Origin: an uncultured Alphaproteobacteria bacterium
GTDB taxonomy: Bacteria; Pseudomonadota; Alphaproteobacteria; Rs-D84
Assembly: GCA_934232895.1 (NCBI GenBank)
Contig: CAKQGH010000012.1
Span: 1-24,669 of the forward strand
Reading direction: 5' to 3'
Length of the DNA stretch: 24,669 nt
Position numbers and translations under genes: made by a program. Positions 1 to 6,534 of this stretch are shown in pieces (within the stretch, counting starts at the first letter, position 1; each line of letters begins with the position of its first letter). The notes beneath the pieces were generated by a model, which made no database searches, had not been told where the DNA came from, and was given only the letters and a program-made list of their open reading frames with translations.

Positions 1-380
1 CCTGGCGTACTACCTTGAACAATAGCGCCATTAACGATATACTTGCCGGATGGATCGAGACAGTTTTCATAATCGGACCCACATACGAAATCATCCTGCA
101 TGCAAGAGTCCAAAGCATTGATACAACCACGCAGGTCATAAGAATTCTTTTGCTGAGCGACCAACAAACGTGCCTTTTGTAAAACGGCCTTTGCATTGCG
201 GACGGTAGAGGTCATTTGGTCATTAGATTCAGTCAGATTGCGTTCGTAGATAAGGCATTGTTTGTCGATTTCCAAATCATAAGAATTGGTAATAACAGAA
301 GCATCGACGCCCTGTGCGGTGCAACTGTTCAAGACGGAGGTTTTCGTATGCTCCCCACGGGTGGGGCGCGGGCCCCGCAT
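1..380 (-). CDS. Unidentified Cys-containing protein, 3' part off the left edge
   Basis: An open frame on the minus strand runs from an ATG at 378-380 leftward past base 1 (126 codons visible). I do not recognise the family. The visible part is polar, with an amphipathic stretch that may be a coiled coil (around ESNDQMTSTVRNAKAVLQKA), followed by a segment with regularly placed cysteines (RGCINALDSCMQDDFVCGSD, then a further YENC). Such cysteine spacing fits an exported, disulfide-bonded protein, but no signal peptide can be seen. The first ten or so residues (MRGPRPTRGE) are encoded by one arm of the GC-rich palindrome at 353-414. An in-frame TAA in that hairpin's loop lies just upstream, and no ribosome-binding site is evident. 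The natural N-terminus therefore seems to be missing, so this may be a truncated gene. Reading frame sure; start and function unknown. Confidence 0.55.
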   Translation of the reverse strand, partial: MRGPRPTRGEHTKTSVLNSCTAQGVDASVITNSYDLEIDKQCLIYERNLTESNDQMTSTVRNAKAVLQKARLLVAQQKNSYDLRGCINALDSCMQDDFVCGSDYENCLDPSGKYIVNGAIVQGSTP

Positions 381-414
381 AAATTTTATTTATGTGGGCG
401 CCCCACCCGTGGGG
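353..414. repeat. Nested GC-rich palindrome (REP-like element)
   Basis: Arms 353-369 and 398-414 are perfect 17-bp inverted repeats. An inner 7-bp stem (378-384 with 388-394) closes a TTT loop, and the two stems are separated by an asymmetric internal loop. Each outer arm is itself palindromic (CCCCAC-GG-GTGGGG on one side, CCCCAC-CC-GTGGGG on the other), so a cruciform with side hairpins is possible. It begins six bases after the merR stop codon and supplies the first codons of the leftmost gene. There is no T-run on the minus strand, so it is not a classical terminator for merR. Confidence 0.75.
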
Positions 415-419
415 TGAGT

Positions 420-833
420 TTAGTTTTCAAAGAAATTTGGCAGGTGCGATTTTTTGCCATTGTATATGGCCAATGTGCCCGCGCGTCGCGCGGCATCGTA
501 ATATTTTATTTTGTAATCGATAATCTTTAACATCTTTTTTATTTCGGCCATTTGTTGCATGGCGGCGGCGCGGCGCGCAACAAACATATTGTACCGTTGT
601 TCTATGGTTTTGTCGCCCATGGCGCACCATTCCATAAATGTGCGAATCTCTGCCAGGTTCATCCCTGTTTTTTTCAAACATTCAATAACGCCCAATGTGT
701 CAATATCGCGTTCACAATAATCGCGAATGCCACCGTTGCGTTTGGCTATGTTGCGCAACAGTCCGCTTTTTTCATAAAAACGCAATGTGTGTTCGGATAA
801 TCCTGTTATTTTTGAAACTTCATTTATTCTCAT
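420..833 (-). CDS. MerR-family transcriptional regulator
   Basis: This 137-residue protein opens with a MerR-type winged helix-turn-helix (INEVSKITGLSEHTLRFYEKSGLL, residues 3-26; the T-L-R-F-Y-E-K-x-G-L-L signature is typical). A wing region follows, then a helical dimerisation segment at about 75-112 (RRAAAMQQMAEIKKMLKIID). Family members bind one dyad between the -35 and -10 of an over-long promoter and activate it by twisting the DNA. The ATG at 831-833 has an AGAGG six bases upstream. The gene is divergent from the flavodoxin pair, and the intergenic promoter at 844-874 has the 19-bp spacer and dyad expected of its target. The effector is unknown: there is one obvious mid-protein cysteine (WCAMGD) but not the MerR mercury triad, and the length suits the AdhR/NmlR-like redox or aldehyde sensors. 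Confidence 0.9.
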   Translation of the reverse strand: MRINEVSKITGLSEHTLRFYEKSGLLRNIAKRNGGIRDYCERDIDTLGVIECLKKTGMNLAEIRTFMEWCAMGDKTIEQRYNMFVARRAAAMQQMAEIKKMLKIIDYKIKYYDAARRAGTLAIYNGKKSHLPNFFEN

Positions 834-843
834 AAAAAACCTC

Positions 844-874
844 TTGACTTCGAGTAAAGTCTAGGGTTTATACT
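844..874 (+). promoter_or_regulatory. MerR-type promoter/operator of the flavodoxin pair
   Basis: TTGACT (844-849) and TATACT (869-874) are separated by 19 bp (850-868), the lengthened spacer typical of MerR-activated promoters. Inside it lies the dyad GACTT-cgagta-AAGTC (846-861), close to the known AdhR/NmlR box pattern. The flavodoxin start follows at 896 behind a GGGGGA ribosome-binding site. Confidence 0.85.
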
Positions 875-895
875 GCATTTAGTCAAGGGGGAAAA

Positions 896-1444
896 ATGAG
901 AAAACTGACATTTGCAATTTGTGGGGTGCTGGCGCTGTGTGGTGGTGCCGATGCTAAAAGCCTGGTTGCGTATTATTCACGCACGGGCAATACTGAAACC
1001 GTAGCAAAAAAAATTGCCGAAATGACCGGCGCCGATTTATACCGAATCGAAACGGCCGATGCAAATTTCTATCCGGCCGAATACCGCGCCACCACCGAAC
1101 AGGCGAAACAAGAAATTCAAAATGGAACTTTGCCTGATATAAAAACTATGCCAGATTTGGCGGCGTATGATACGGTGTTTGTTGGCACGCCTTGTTGGTG
1201 GGGTACAATGGCGTCGCCGGTACGCACATTTTTAACCAATGGCAATTTTACCGATAAAACCGTTATTGCGTTTGACACCCACGGGGGCAGTGGCGCCGGC
1301 AATGTTTTTACCGATGTTGCAAACTTGACGCCGAATGCCACGCACAAAAACGGTGTGGCAATATATGGCACCGATGCCGAAACATCTGATGCCACAATTA
1401 AATCTTGGTTGATTGAAATAGGGGAGATATCAAATGACAAATAA
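896..1444 (+). CDS. Exported flavodoxin-like protein
   Basis: This 182-residue protein has an N-terminal signal peptide (MRKLTFAICGVLALCGGADA, cleavage after about residue 20) directly before a short-chain flavodoxin domain. The FMN phosphate loop is the YSRTGNTETVA segment near residues 27-37. The later VGTPCWWGTMASPVRTFL and FDTHGGSGAGNVFTD segments match the isoalloxazine-binding loops of the Flavodoxin_4-type family. Flavodoxins are normally cytoplasmic electron carriers, so a Sec-type signal on one is unusual; a lipobox is absent. The gene is first of a two-gene unit and overlaps the next start by 11 bases, so the two are translationally coupled. Control by the divergent MerR protein is inferred from the promoter. 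It could act as an FMN-dependent reductase of quinones or disulfides in the periplasm. Confidence 0.85.
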   Translation: MRKLTFAICGVLALCGGADAKSLVAYYSRTGNTETVAKKIAEMTGADLYRIETADANFYPAEYRATTEQAKQEIQNGTLPDIKTMPDLAAYDTVFVGTPCWWGTMASPVRTFLTNGNFTDKTVIAFDTHGGSGAGNVFTDVANLTPNATHKNGVAIYGTDAETSDATIKSWLIEIGEISNDK

Positions 1445-1916
1445 AAAAACAGTTGTTGTGTATTATTCACTGTCTGGAAATACGGGACGCGTGGCACGCC
1501 GCATTGCCGATGCGCTGGGGGCCGACATAATTGAAATCAAAACCGTAAAACCGTATGTTGGTACATACGACGAAATTGTGGAACAGGGCAAACGCGAGGT
1601 TGCCGCATCGTACACCCCGGACATAGAACCGATTGACATATCAAAATATGACCGCGTTATTGTGGGCAGTCCGACCTGGTGGTACAAAATGGCGCCGGCG
1701 GTATTATCGTTTTTGCGCAGCGCAAATTTTGCCGGCAAAGATGTTGTGGCGTTTTCCACGCACGCCGGTTGGGCGGGCAGTGTCGTTCGCGACATATCAA
1801 ACGAAATGACCACGCGTGGCGGTTTCGCGGTGCACCCGATTGAAATTCAATTTGATGGAAATGAAATGCACACGCCGCAATCAACAATTGACAGTTGGAT
1901 TGACGGACTGAAATAA
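1434..1916 (+). CDS. Cytoplasmic flavodoxin
   Basis: This 160-residue flavodoxin paralogue of the upstream gene has no signal peptide. The phosphate-binding loop is YYSLSGNTGRVARRIA (residues 10-25). VGSPTWWYKMAPAVLSFL and FSTHAGWAGSVVRDI follow in the same order and spacing as in the exported protein. It starts inside the previous gene (ATG at 1434, upstream stop at 1442-1444), with GGGGAGA about eight bases before the ATG. Together with its neighbour it makes a paired cytoplasmic and exported FMN protein set under one MerR-type promoter, which suggests a redox or electrophile stress response. The sequence does not identify the substrate. Confidence 0.9.
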   Translation: MTNKKTVVVYYSLSGNTGRVARRIADALGADIIEIKTVKPYVGTYDEIVEQGKREVAASYTPDIEPIDISKYDRVIVGSPTWWYKMAPAVLSFLRSANFAGKDVVAFSTHAGWAGSVVRDISNEMTTRGGFAVHPIEIQFDGNEMHTPQSTIDSWIDGLK

Positions 1917-1945
1917 AAAATCCGCCCCGTTTGGGGCGTTTTTTA
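1915..1945. terminator. Bidirectional intrinsic terminator
   Basis: The hairpin CGCCCC-gttt-GGGGCG (1923-1938) is followed by six T on the plus strand and preceded by a run of A, so it can stop both the flavodoxin transcript and the convergent MerC-like transcript, whose stop codon (1943-1945) lies in the T-run. Confidence 0.9.
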
Positions 1946-2278
1946 TATGCCGTGGTGCGCAATTAAATGCAACGCGACACTGACTATGAATATAATGGTG
2001 ATAACGGCCAATATAATCTTTTGCGTGCGGTGGCCACCATTTTCGTGACAATGGTCGCATCCGCAATGGCAATCGCGCACAACCAGCACCCACGACAGCC
2101 CCAACATGCCCGCCGAAAATACAAATAACCACGGTTCCAACCATTCTGGCAATAATTCCGCGTGCGCAAATTCCGGCGCGAACAATGACACAACCGATAA
2201 TACGATTGGTAAAACACAACAAAACAAGTGTGGCAACAATGATGCAATAATTCCAATTTTAACAGCACGATTTTTCAT
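1943..2278 (-). CDS. MerC-like membrane protein with a His/Cys-rich metal-type loop
   Basis: Taken from the ATG at 2276-2278 (111 residues) because GGGGG lies eight bases upstream; an in-frame ATG 60 bases earlier has no comparable site. There are three or four transmembrane helices. The first carries a Cys-Cys pair before a proline (LPHLFCCVLPIVLSVV), as in MerC/MerT-type transporters, where such cysteines pass Hg(II) across the inner membrane. A loop before the last helix is exceptionally rich in metal ligands (DCHCGCDHCHENGGH). No merA or merP is nearby, and the divergent MerR lacks the mercury-binding cysteines, so the ion is open: mercury, zinc and copper are all possible. The MerC assignment rests on motif and topology only. 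Confidence 0.65.
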   Translation of the reverse strand: MKNRAVKIGIIASLLPHLFCCVLPIVLSVVSLFAPEFAHAELLPEWLEPWLFVFSAGMLGLSWVLVVRDCHCGCDHCHENGGHRTQKIILAVITIIFIVSVALHLIAHHGI

Positions 2279-2286
2279 AATAAATA

Positions 2287-2302
2287 CCCCCTGTGATGGG
2301 GG
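2287..2302 (-). promoter_or_regulatory. Hairpin covering the ribosome-binding site of the MerC-like gene
   Basis: Reading the minus strand, CCCCC-atcaca-GGGGG forms a five-pair hairpin whose 3' arm is the GGGGG ribosome-binding site of the gene starting at 2278. Folding would hide the site, so translation could be conditional. The loop is short and the stem all G:C, but no regulator can be named. Confidence 0.4.
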
Positions 2303-2334
2303 CATTATATAACTGTTTTGTGCAAAATCAAATT

Positions 2335-2712
2335 TCAATTAAACCAGATGAATGCGCGTCCAGCCTCTGGTGTGCCGGCCGGCGCCGTTGTTGGAATTGT
2401 GTCAAACCGACCATCGTTTCCCGCCGCAACGGTATTTGCCGCCGTTCCAACCGACAGACGCGCGGTGTCCAATGTGCCCGATGTGATGTTGTCGGCGTTT
2501 TGTTGGTCAACATTTGCGACATTGCCCAAACCAATTTGCGACTTTGTCACGGCATGTGGATTATCGGTGTTGCCGGTATGGGCGGCCACTTCCTGGCGAA
2601 CGAATGCATCGGTCGCAACCCGGTTTCCGCCCGATGTGGTGGCGGCGTCATCCGCAAATGCGGCGGTTGCCATTAAACACATTGCCGTAAAGATGCCAAA
2701 TTTCTTGAACAT
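2335..2712 (-). CDS. Small secreted protein with a phage tail-fibre-type repeat
   Basis: This 125-residue protein has a clear signal peptide (MFKKFGIFTAMCLMATAAFA). The mature part contains the NPHAVTKSQIGLGNVANVDQ segment, a repeat well known from phage tail-fibre and collar proteins (N-P-H-x-V-T-K-x-Q-x-G-L-G-N-V), and ends in GRAFIWFN. The ATG at 2710-2712 has GGGGG upstream. Tail fibres are not normally given Sec signals, so this seems a fibre segment recruited as a secreted protein. It stands alone between the MerC-like gene and a tRNA, with no other tail gene beside it. Function is unknown; adhesion or a surface role is a guess. Confidence 0.75.
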   Translation of the reverse strand: MFKKFGIFTAMCLMATAAFADDAATTSGGNRVATDAFVRQEVAAHTGNTDNPHAVTKSQIGLGNVANVDQQNADNITSGTLDTARLSVGTAANTVAAGNDGRFDTIPTTAPAGTPEAGRAFIWFN

Positions 2713-2790
2713 GCCAAACCCCCGATGGAATACATTCTTGATGGTATTTTACAAAAAACGGAATTATAACACAAGTGATATTTATCAGCC

Positions 2791-2838
2791 TTTGGCGTTC
2801 CAACCACAACACAAAAACTGTTTGGCGTTCCCACCAGG
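2791..2838. repeat. Duplicated 3' end of tRNA-Arg
   Basis: TTTGGCGTTCC-A-ACCA at 2791-2806 repeats with one mismatch at 2821-2836, where it is the 3' end of the tRNA gene (CCA, discriminator, acceptor stem). The copies are 30 bp apart. Integrases that use tRNA genes leave such partial copies, so this may be an attachment-site scar; no integrase is present. Confidence 0.5.
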
Positions 2839-2898
2839 ACTCGAACCCGGATTTAATTCTTAGGAGGAATTCGTTCTATCCCGTTGAACTATGGGAAC
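2823..2898 (-). tRNA. tRNA-Arg(CCT)
   Basis: A full cloverleaf folds on the minus strand. The acceptor stem is GTTCCCA/TGGGAAC and the D-arm GTTC/GAAC. The anticodon stem AATTC/GAATT encloses loop CTCCTAA (anticodon CCT, reading AGG). The T-arm is CCGGG-TTCGAGT-CCTGG, the discriminator is G and the CCA is encoded. The length of 76 bases is standard. Confidence 0.95.
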
Positions 2899-2930
2899 GC
2901 GTTTTTTATTCTATTCCTTGGATTTTAATA

Positions 2931-2959
2931 TTGCAAGTTGTAATAACCGCTTGTATAAT
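2931..2959 (+). promoter_or_regulatory. Sigma-70-type promoter of the IHF/HU gene
   Basis: TTGCAA (2931-2936), 17 bp, then TATAAT (2954-2959). The gene starts 30 bases further on, behind AGGAAGG. Confidence 0.8.
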
Positions 2960-2988
2960 GTGCCCAATAAAAACAGGAAGGTTATAAA

Positions 2989-3279
2989 ATGGCAACAATA
3001 ACAAGAAGTGATTTTGCAGCCCGTCTGCGCGAGAAATTTGGTTTAACAACGGCCGATGCGTACAAATTGGTTGATATTGTGTTTGATGAAATTCGCGACG
3101 CATTGGTAAACGGGGAAGAGGTTAAATTCGCCGGATTTGGCAGTTTCAAAATCTTGACCAAGGCCCAGCGTATGGGCCGCAACCCAAAAACCGGGGAATC
3201 GGCGGTGATTTCGGCGCGCCGTGTTGCGTCGTTCCGCCCCAGCAGTGAATTCAGACAACGCGTTGCAAAACACGAATAA
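2989..3279 (+). CDS. ihfA: IHF-alpha/HU family DNA-bending protein
   Basis: This 96-residue protein matches the IHF/HU fold along its whole length: a helical N-terminal half with TRSDFAARLREKFGLTTADA, the conserved core VKFAGFGSFKI (residues 45-55), the DNA-intercalating arm GRNPKTGE (63-70), and ISARRVASFRP near the C-terminus. SARRV-x-x-FRP with the R-x-GRNPKTG arm is more like IHF-alpha than HU, hence the symbol, but HU cannot be excluded. IHF works as a heterodimer that bends DNA at specific sites; the beta partner is not in this window. Monocistronic: it has its own promoter and terminator. An AGGAAGG sits nine bases before the ATG. Confidence 0.88.
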   Translation: MATITRSDFAARLREKFGLTTADAYKLVDIVFDEIRDALVNGEEVKFAGFGSFKILTKAQRMGRNPKTGESAVISARRVASFRPSSEFRQRVAKHE

Positions 3280-3283
3280 AAAA

Positions 3284-3305
3284 ACGCCCCGTTCGGGGCG
3301 TTTTT
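3284..3305 (+). terminator. Intrinsic terminator after the IHF/HU gene
   Basis: CGCCCC-gttc-GGGGCG (3285-3300) is followed by five T. A second, weaker hairpin (AAGCGC 3334-3339 with GCGCTT 3350-3355) followed by a T-rich stretch lies downstream. Confidence 0.9.
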
Positions 3306-3378
3306 GTTAGAGAGCAAAGAGCAGAGAGCAATGAAGCGCACCATTCGGCGCGCTTGTTTTATTTCTGTTGCACAGAAA

Positions 3379-5376
3379 TCACCACAGCCGCACGCGTGCC
3401 TCGGGGGCAATGTATAACGCGTCGCCCGGTTTAATTCCAAACGCATCATACCATGCATCAATATGTGGCAATATTCCGTTCACACGATTGCGTGCCAGTG
3501 AATGTTCATCAACCTTGGTCAAGCGCAACATTTCGGCGTCGCGTGTGTTTTGTGCCCAACTGGTCGCGTATGCGATAAAGAAACGCTGGTCCGCGGTGAA
3601 ACCATTGGCGTCGCCGGTTTGCACACCAAAATTTTTATATGCGGTAAATGACACGGTTATGCCGCCATAGTCCGCCAAGTTTTCGCCCAATGTAAATGTG
3701 CCATTCGCGTGCACACCGGGTGCAATTGTTATGCCGTCAAAGAATTTGCGCATTGTGTCCGCGCGGCGTTCAAATCCACTTGCGTCATCCGCGGTCCACC
3801 AATCGGTCATATTGCCGTTTGCATCAAAATGGCGGCCGGAATCGTCAAATCCGTGTGTCATTTCGTGGCCAATAATACTGCCGATTGCGCCATAGTTAAA
3901 TGCGGCGTCGGCGTTCATATCAAAGAACGGATATTGCAATATGCCCGCGGGGAAACAAACCTCGTTCGTTGATGGGTCATAATACGCATTGATTTCGTGC
4001 GCGTTCATATACCACAGTGTTGGGTCTTTTTCGGCGCCGATTTTGTTCAACCAAAACGCATCTTCGAATTTCGATACATTCAACATATTTTCCCACAGTG
4101 ACGCATTTGCATCAATGTTCAGTTTGGAATAGTCGCGCCATTTATCCGGGTATCCGATTTTCGCGTGAAACGTGTTCAGTTTTTTCAGCGCTTGTTGTTT
4201 TGTCGCATCCGACATCCATTCCAAATTTTCAATACGCATACCCAATGCGCGTTGCAAATTTTTTACCAATTCCTGCATACGTTTTTTTGCGTCCGCCGGG
4301 AAATATTTTTGAACATACAGGTGGCCAATTTCTTCACCCAATGTGCCGTCCAGTAATGCGACCGCGCGTTTCCAACGGGGCTTTTGTTCCCGTTGCCCCG
4401 CCATGGTGCGATTATAAAAATCAAACGAAATGTTGTATGATTTGTCGTCCAGCAATGTATCCGCCGCACTGACAATGCGATATTTCAAATATGTTTTGAT
4501 TAATTCCAAATCGGTGTCATTCATAATTGCAATTGATTCTGCAATCGCCTCGGGCTGGGCAATGTTGATTTGGCGCGCCGCGGTCGCGCCACGTGCGACC
4601 AGGTATTCGTCCCAATCAAAATTCGGAAATTGCGATTTGATTTCATCAATTGTCATTTTGTGATAATTCGCATGCGGGTCGCGCAATTTTTCCTTGGGAT
4701 AAAATGCGCCCGCCATACGCAATTCCAAATCGTATAATTTTTTTGCATCAACCGAAATGCCAAAGTTTTTCATTTGCGCATCAATAAATTCCAAATATTT
4801 TTTGCGAATCTGGATTGTTTTTTCATCTGTGTCAAAATAATAATCACGCGACAGGCCCAATCCACCCTGGCCAATATTGTACAGGTAATGTTCGCTGTCG
4901 GTTTCGTCCAGGCCGACCCCATCGCCCCAGAACGCGGATGTTATGCGATGCATACGCCCCAAAAACGCGGGCAATTCAGATGCGGATTTAATCGCATCTA
5001 TTTCGGCAATTTTTGGGGCAATTGGGCGCACGCCATCGGCGTTTAATTTTTCGGCGTTCATTGCAATTTTATACAGTGTGCCGATTTTCCCAGTATCTGT
5101 TTCGGCAATTTCGCGCACGCGGGTTAAATTTGTATCGTGCAGAACATCAAATACACCATATCGCGTATAATCATCGGGGATAGGGTTCGCACGACGCCAC
5201 CCGGCGGTTGCAAAATCAAAAAAATCGTCGCCTGGGCGGATGGTTGCATCCATATTTTCGGTTCTGATGCCGGAATTCATAATAACCTCCTGTGTGTTAT
5301 GCGAAATTTTGTGTGCGAACATAACCGCGGTAATCACCGCAACTATGCCGATAAAATTCAACCATTTGTTTTTCAT
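3379..5376 (-). CDS. M13-family (neprilysin/PepO-like) zinc metallopeptidase
   Basis: This 665-residue protein has the usual size and layout of bacterial M13 peptidases. It has a long helical N-terminal domain beginning RPGDDFFDFATAGW, the substrate-binding NAYYDPSTNEVCFPAGIL motif, the zinc motif HEMTH (residues 504-508), and the third-ligand motif GENLAD (E565, D569). The C-terminal DALYIAPEARVRLW is highly typical of the family. The first 30 residues hold one hydrophobic segment, so the protein is probably exported or anchored facing the periplasm. However, Met33 is preceded by a much better ribosome-binding site than Met1 (see 5280-5291), so a 633-residue form without the membrane segment may also be made. 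It lies four bases downstream of hemW, probably in one transcript. M13 enzymes cleave short peptides; the substrate here is unknown. Confidence 0.95.
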   Translation of the reverse strand: MKNKWLNFIGIVAVITAVMFAHKISHNTQEVIMNSGIRTENMDATIRPGDDFFDFATAGWRRANPIPDDYTRYGVFDVLHDTNLTRVREIAETDTGKIGTLYKIAMNAEKLNADGVRPIAPKIAEIDAIKSASELPAFLGRMHRITSAFWGDGVGLDETDSEHYLYNIGQGGLGLSRDYYFDTDEKTIQIRKKYLEFIDAQMKNFGISVDAKKLYDLELRMAGAFYPKEKLRDPHANYHKMTIDEIKSQFPNFDWDEYLVARGATAARQINIAQPEAIAESIAIMNDTDLELIKTYLKYRIVSAADTLLDDKSYNISFDFYNRTMAGQREQKPRWKRAVALLDGTLGEEIGHLYVQKYFPADAKKRMQELVKNLQRALGMRIENLEWMSDATKQQALKKLNTFHAKIGYPDKWRDYSKLNIDANASLWENMLNVSKFEDAFWLNKIGAEKDPTLWYMNAHEINAYYDPSTNEVCFPAGILQYPFFDMNADAAFNYGAIGSIIGHEMTHGFDDSGRHFDANGNMTDWWTADDASGFERRADTMRKFFDGITIAPGVHANGTFTLGENLADYGGITVSFTAYKNFGVQTGDANGFTADQRFFIAYATSWAQNTRDAEMLRLTKVDEHSLARNRVNGILPHIDAWYDAFGIKPGDALYIAPEARVRLW
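5280..5291 (-). promoter_or_regulatory. Strong internal ribosome-binding site within the M13 peptidase gene
   Basis: On the minus strand AGGAGG (5286-5291) sits five bases before an in-frame ATG (5278-5280), the codon of Met33. The annotated upstream ATG has only a GCAGG seven bases ahead. The internal site is a near-perfect anti-Shine-Dalgarno match and would yield a protein lacking the N-terminal hydrophobic segment. Confidence 0.6.
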
Positions 5377-5380
5377 TTTT

Positions 5381-6445
5381 TTACCTGCACAATTCTATCA
5401 GTAAATCATCCAAAATCAAATTGCCTTTTGGTGTGGTGTGAATGCGGTCGTGCGCGATGCCCAATAAATCCGGATGTGCCATTACATAGTTCATATCAAC
5501 TGCGCGCAAAACATCGTCGGTCAATTTTACGCCACGCGTCGTGCGCAGACCAGTAATGATTTTTTCGGTCGCGCGGGCGCCCGCCCCCAATGGTTGCATT
5601 TTTATATCGCCGCCCGTTTGTTCATACCACGTGCCGTCAACATACGGCCGGCCCGCCGCACCGCGCCCAATGCCAATATATGGCGCGCCATCCCAAACGT
5701 TCTGGTTGTGTCGGCATTCGCATCCAGGGCGTGCGTAATTAGAAACCTCGTACCGGGGCAGTGTCAGTGTGTCGGCAATGGTGCAATACATGTCGGCCAT
5801 TGCATCGTTTGATGGCATATTCAAATTCATTTGCCCCAGTGGTGTGTTCGGTTCAATTGTCAATTCGTACATTGAACAGTGTGTCAATCCAATCGCATTT
5901 ATATCGTGGCACATTTGAATCACGTGGTCGGTGGTGTCGCCCGGCAATCCATATATAAAATCGGCCGATGTGCGCAGCCCCATATTCATTGCCGTGTCCA
6001 ATAATTTGCGGGCATCCGCCGCGCTGTGCCGCCGCCCCAGAAATTTCAATCGCGTATCATCCAAACTTTGCACGCCAACCGATAATCGGTTCACGCCCGC
6101 CGCCACAAATTCGTGCAACCGCGCCGTGTCCAATGTCCCGGGGTTCGATTCCAGTGTAATTTCGCAATCGGGTGATAAATCAAATTTGGTGTGCAATGCA
6201 TCTATAATTCGCCCAAATACATTTGTTGGCATCAGTGACGGTGTGCCGCCGCCGAAAAACACGGTCGGTATGGAGATTCGCCCCATTTTGTCCGCCCAAA
6301 AATTTATTTCGGAAATAATTCCATCGGCAAACCCGTCCCAATCGGGATTTGCACATGCGGCGGAAAAAAACGCGCAATAATTGCATTTTGACATACAATA
6401 TGGCGTGTGGATGTATATATTATGCGCAATTTTCATGTATCGCAT
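5381..6445 (-). CDS. hemW: Radical SAM protein HemW
   Basis: This 354-residue protein has the radical-SAM cluster motif C17-x3-C21-x2-C24 (YCMSKCNYC), GGGTPS at 65-70, and the family segment RLSVGVQSLDDTRLKFLGR. The motif lacks the extra cysteine of true oxygen-independent coproporphyrinogen oxidases (HemN: CxxxCxxCxC), which supports HemW, a haem-binding chaperone thought to deliver haem to respiratory enzymes. It is slightly shorter than usual (about 375-400). The start is uncertain: Met1 and Met4 both lack a good ribosome-binding site. It is first in a likely two-gene unit with the M13 peptidase and divergent from the outer-membrane protein gene. No haem biosynthesis genes are nearby. Confidence 0.9.
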   Translation of the reverse strand: MRYMKIAHNIYIHTPYCMSKCNYCAFFSAACANPDWDGFADGIISEINFWADKMGRISIPTVFFGGGTPSLMPTNVFGRIIDALHTKFDLSPDCEITLESNPGTLDTARLHEFVAAGVNRLSVGVQSLDDTRLKFLGRRHSAADARKLLDTAMNMGLRTSADFIYGLPGDTTDHVIQMCHDINAIGLTHCSMYELTIEPNTPLGQMNLNMPSNDAMADMYCTIADTLTLPRYEVSNYARPGCECRHNQNVWDGAPYIGIGRGAAGRPYVDGTWYEQTGGDIKMQPLGAGARATEKIITGLRTTRGVKLTDDVLRAVDMNYVMAHPDLLGIAHDRIHTTPKGNLILDDLLIELCR

Positions 6446-6488
6446 TGTATCGCGCGCGGCGACCAGTGCAAGTGATAAATGAAAAGTC

Positions 6489-6517
6489 TTTTTTATATGA
6501 AAAAATTATGATATAAT
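6489..6517 (+). promoter_or_regulatory. Probable promoter of the outer-membrane protein gene
   Basis: A perfect TATAAT (6512-6517) lies 17 bp after a T-rich, poorly matching -35 (6489-6494). Transcription would start near 6524, leaving only about ten bases before the ATG at 6535; no clear ribosome-binding site is seen. Confidence 0.5.
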
Positions 6518-6534
6518 ATCCCCAAGATTATGAA

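Noticed and set aside
353..414. Terminator for merR
   Set aside because: The hairpin is strong but has no T-run after it on the minus strand, and it contains nested palindromes, which fits a repeat better.
3309..3330. Short AGAGCA-like repeats, considered as a CRISPR or satellite array
   Set aside because: Only about three imperfect units without spacers; too short to mean anything.
3361..3379. Perfect small palindrome at the M13 gene stop (ATTTCTGT-tgc-ACAGAAAT) as a terminator
   Set aside because: No T-run follows on the minus strand; it may be chance or weakly stabilising.
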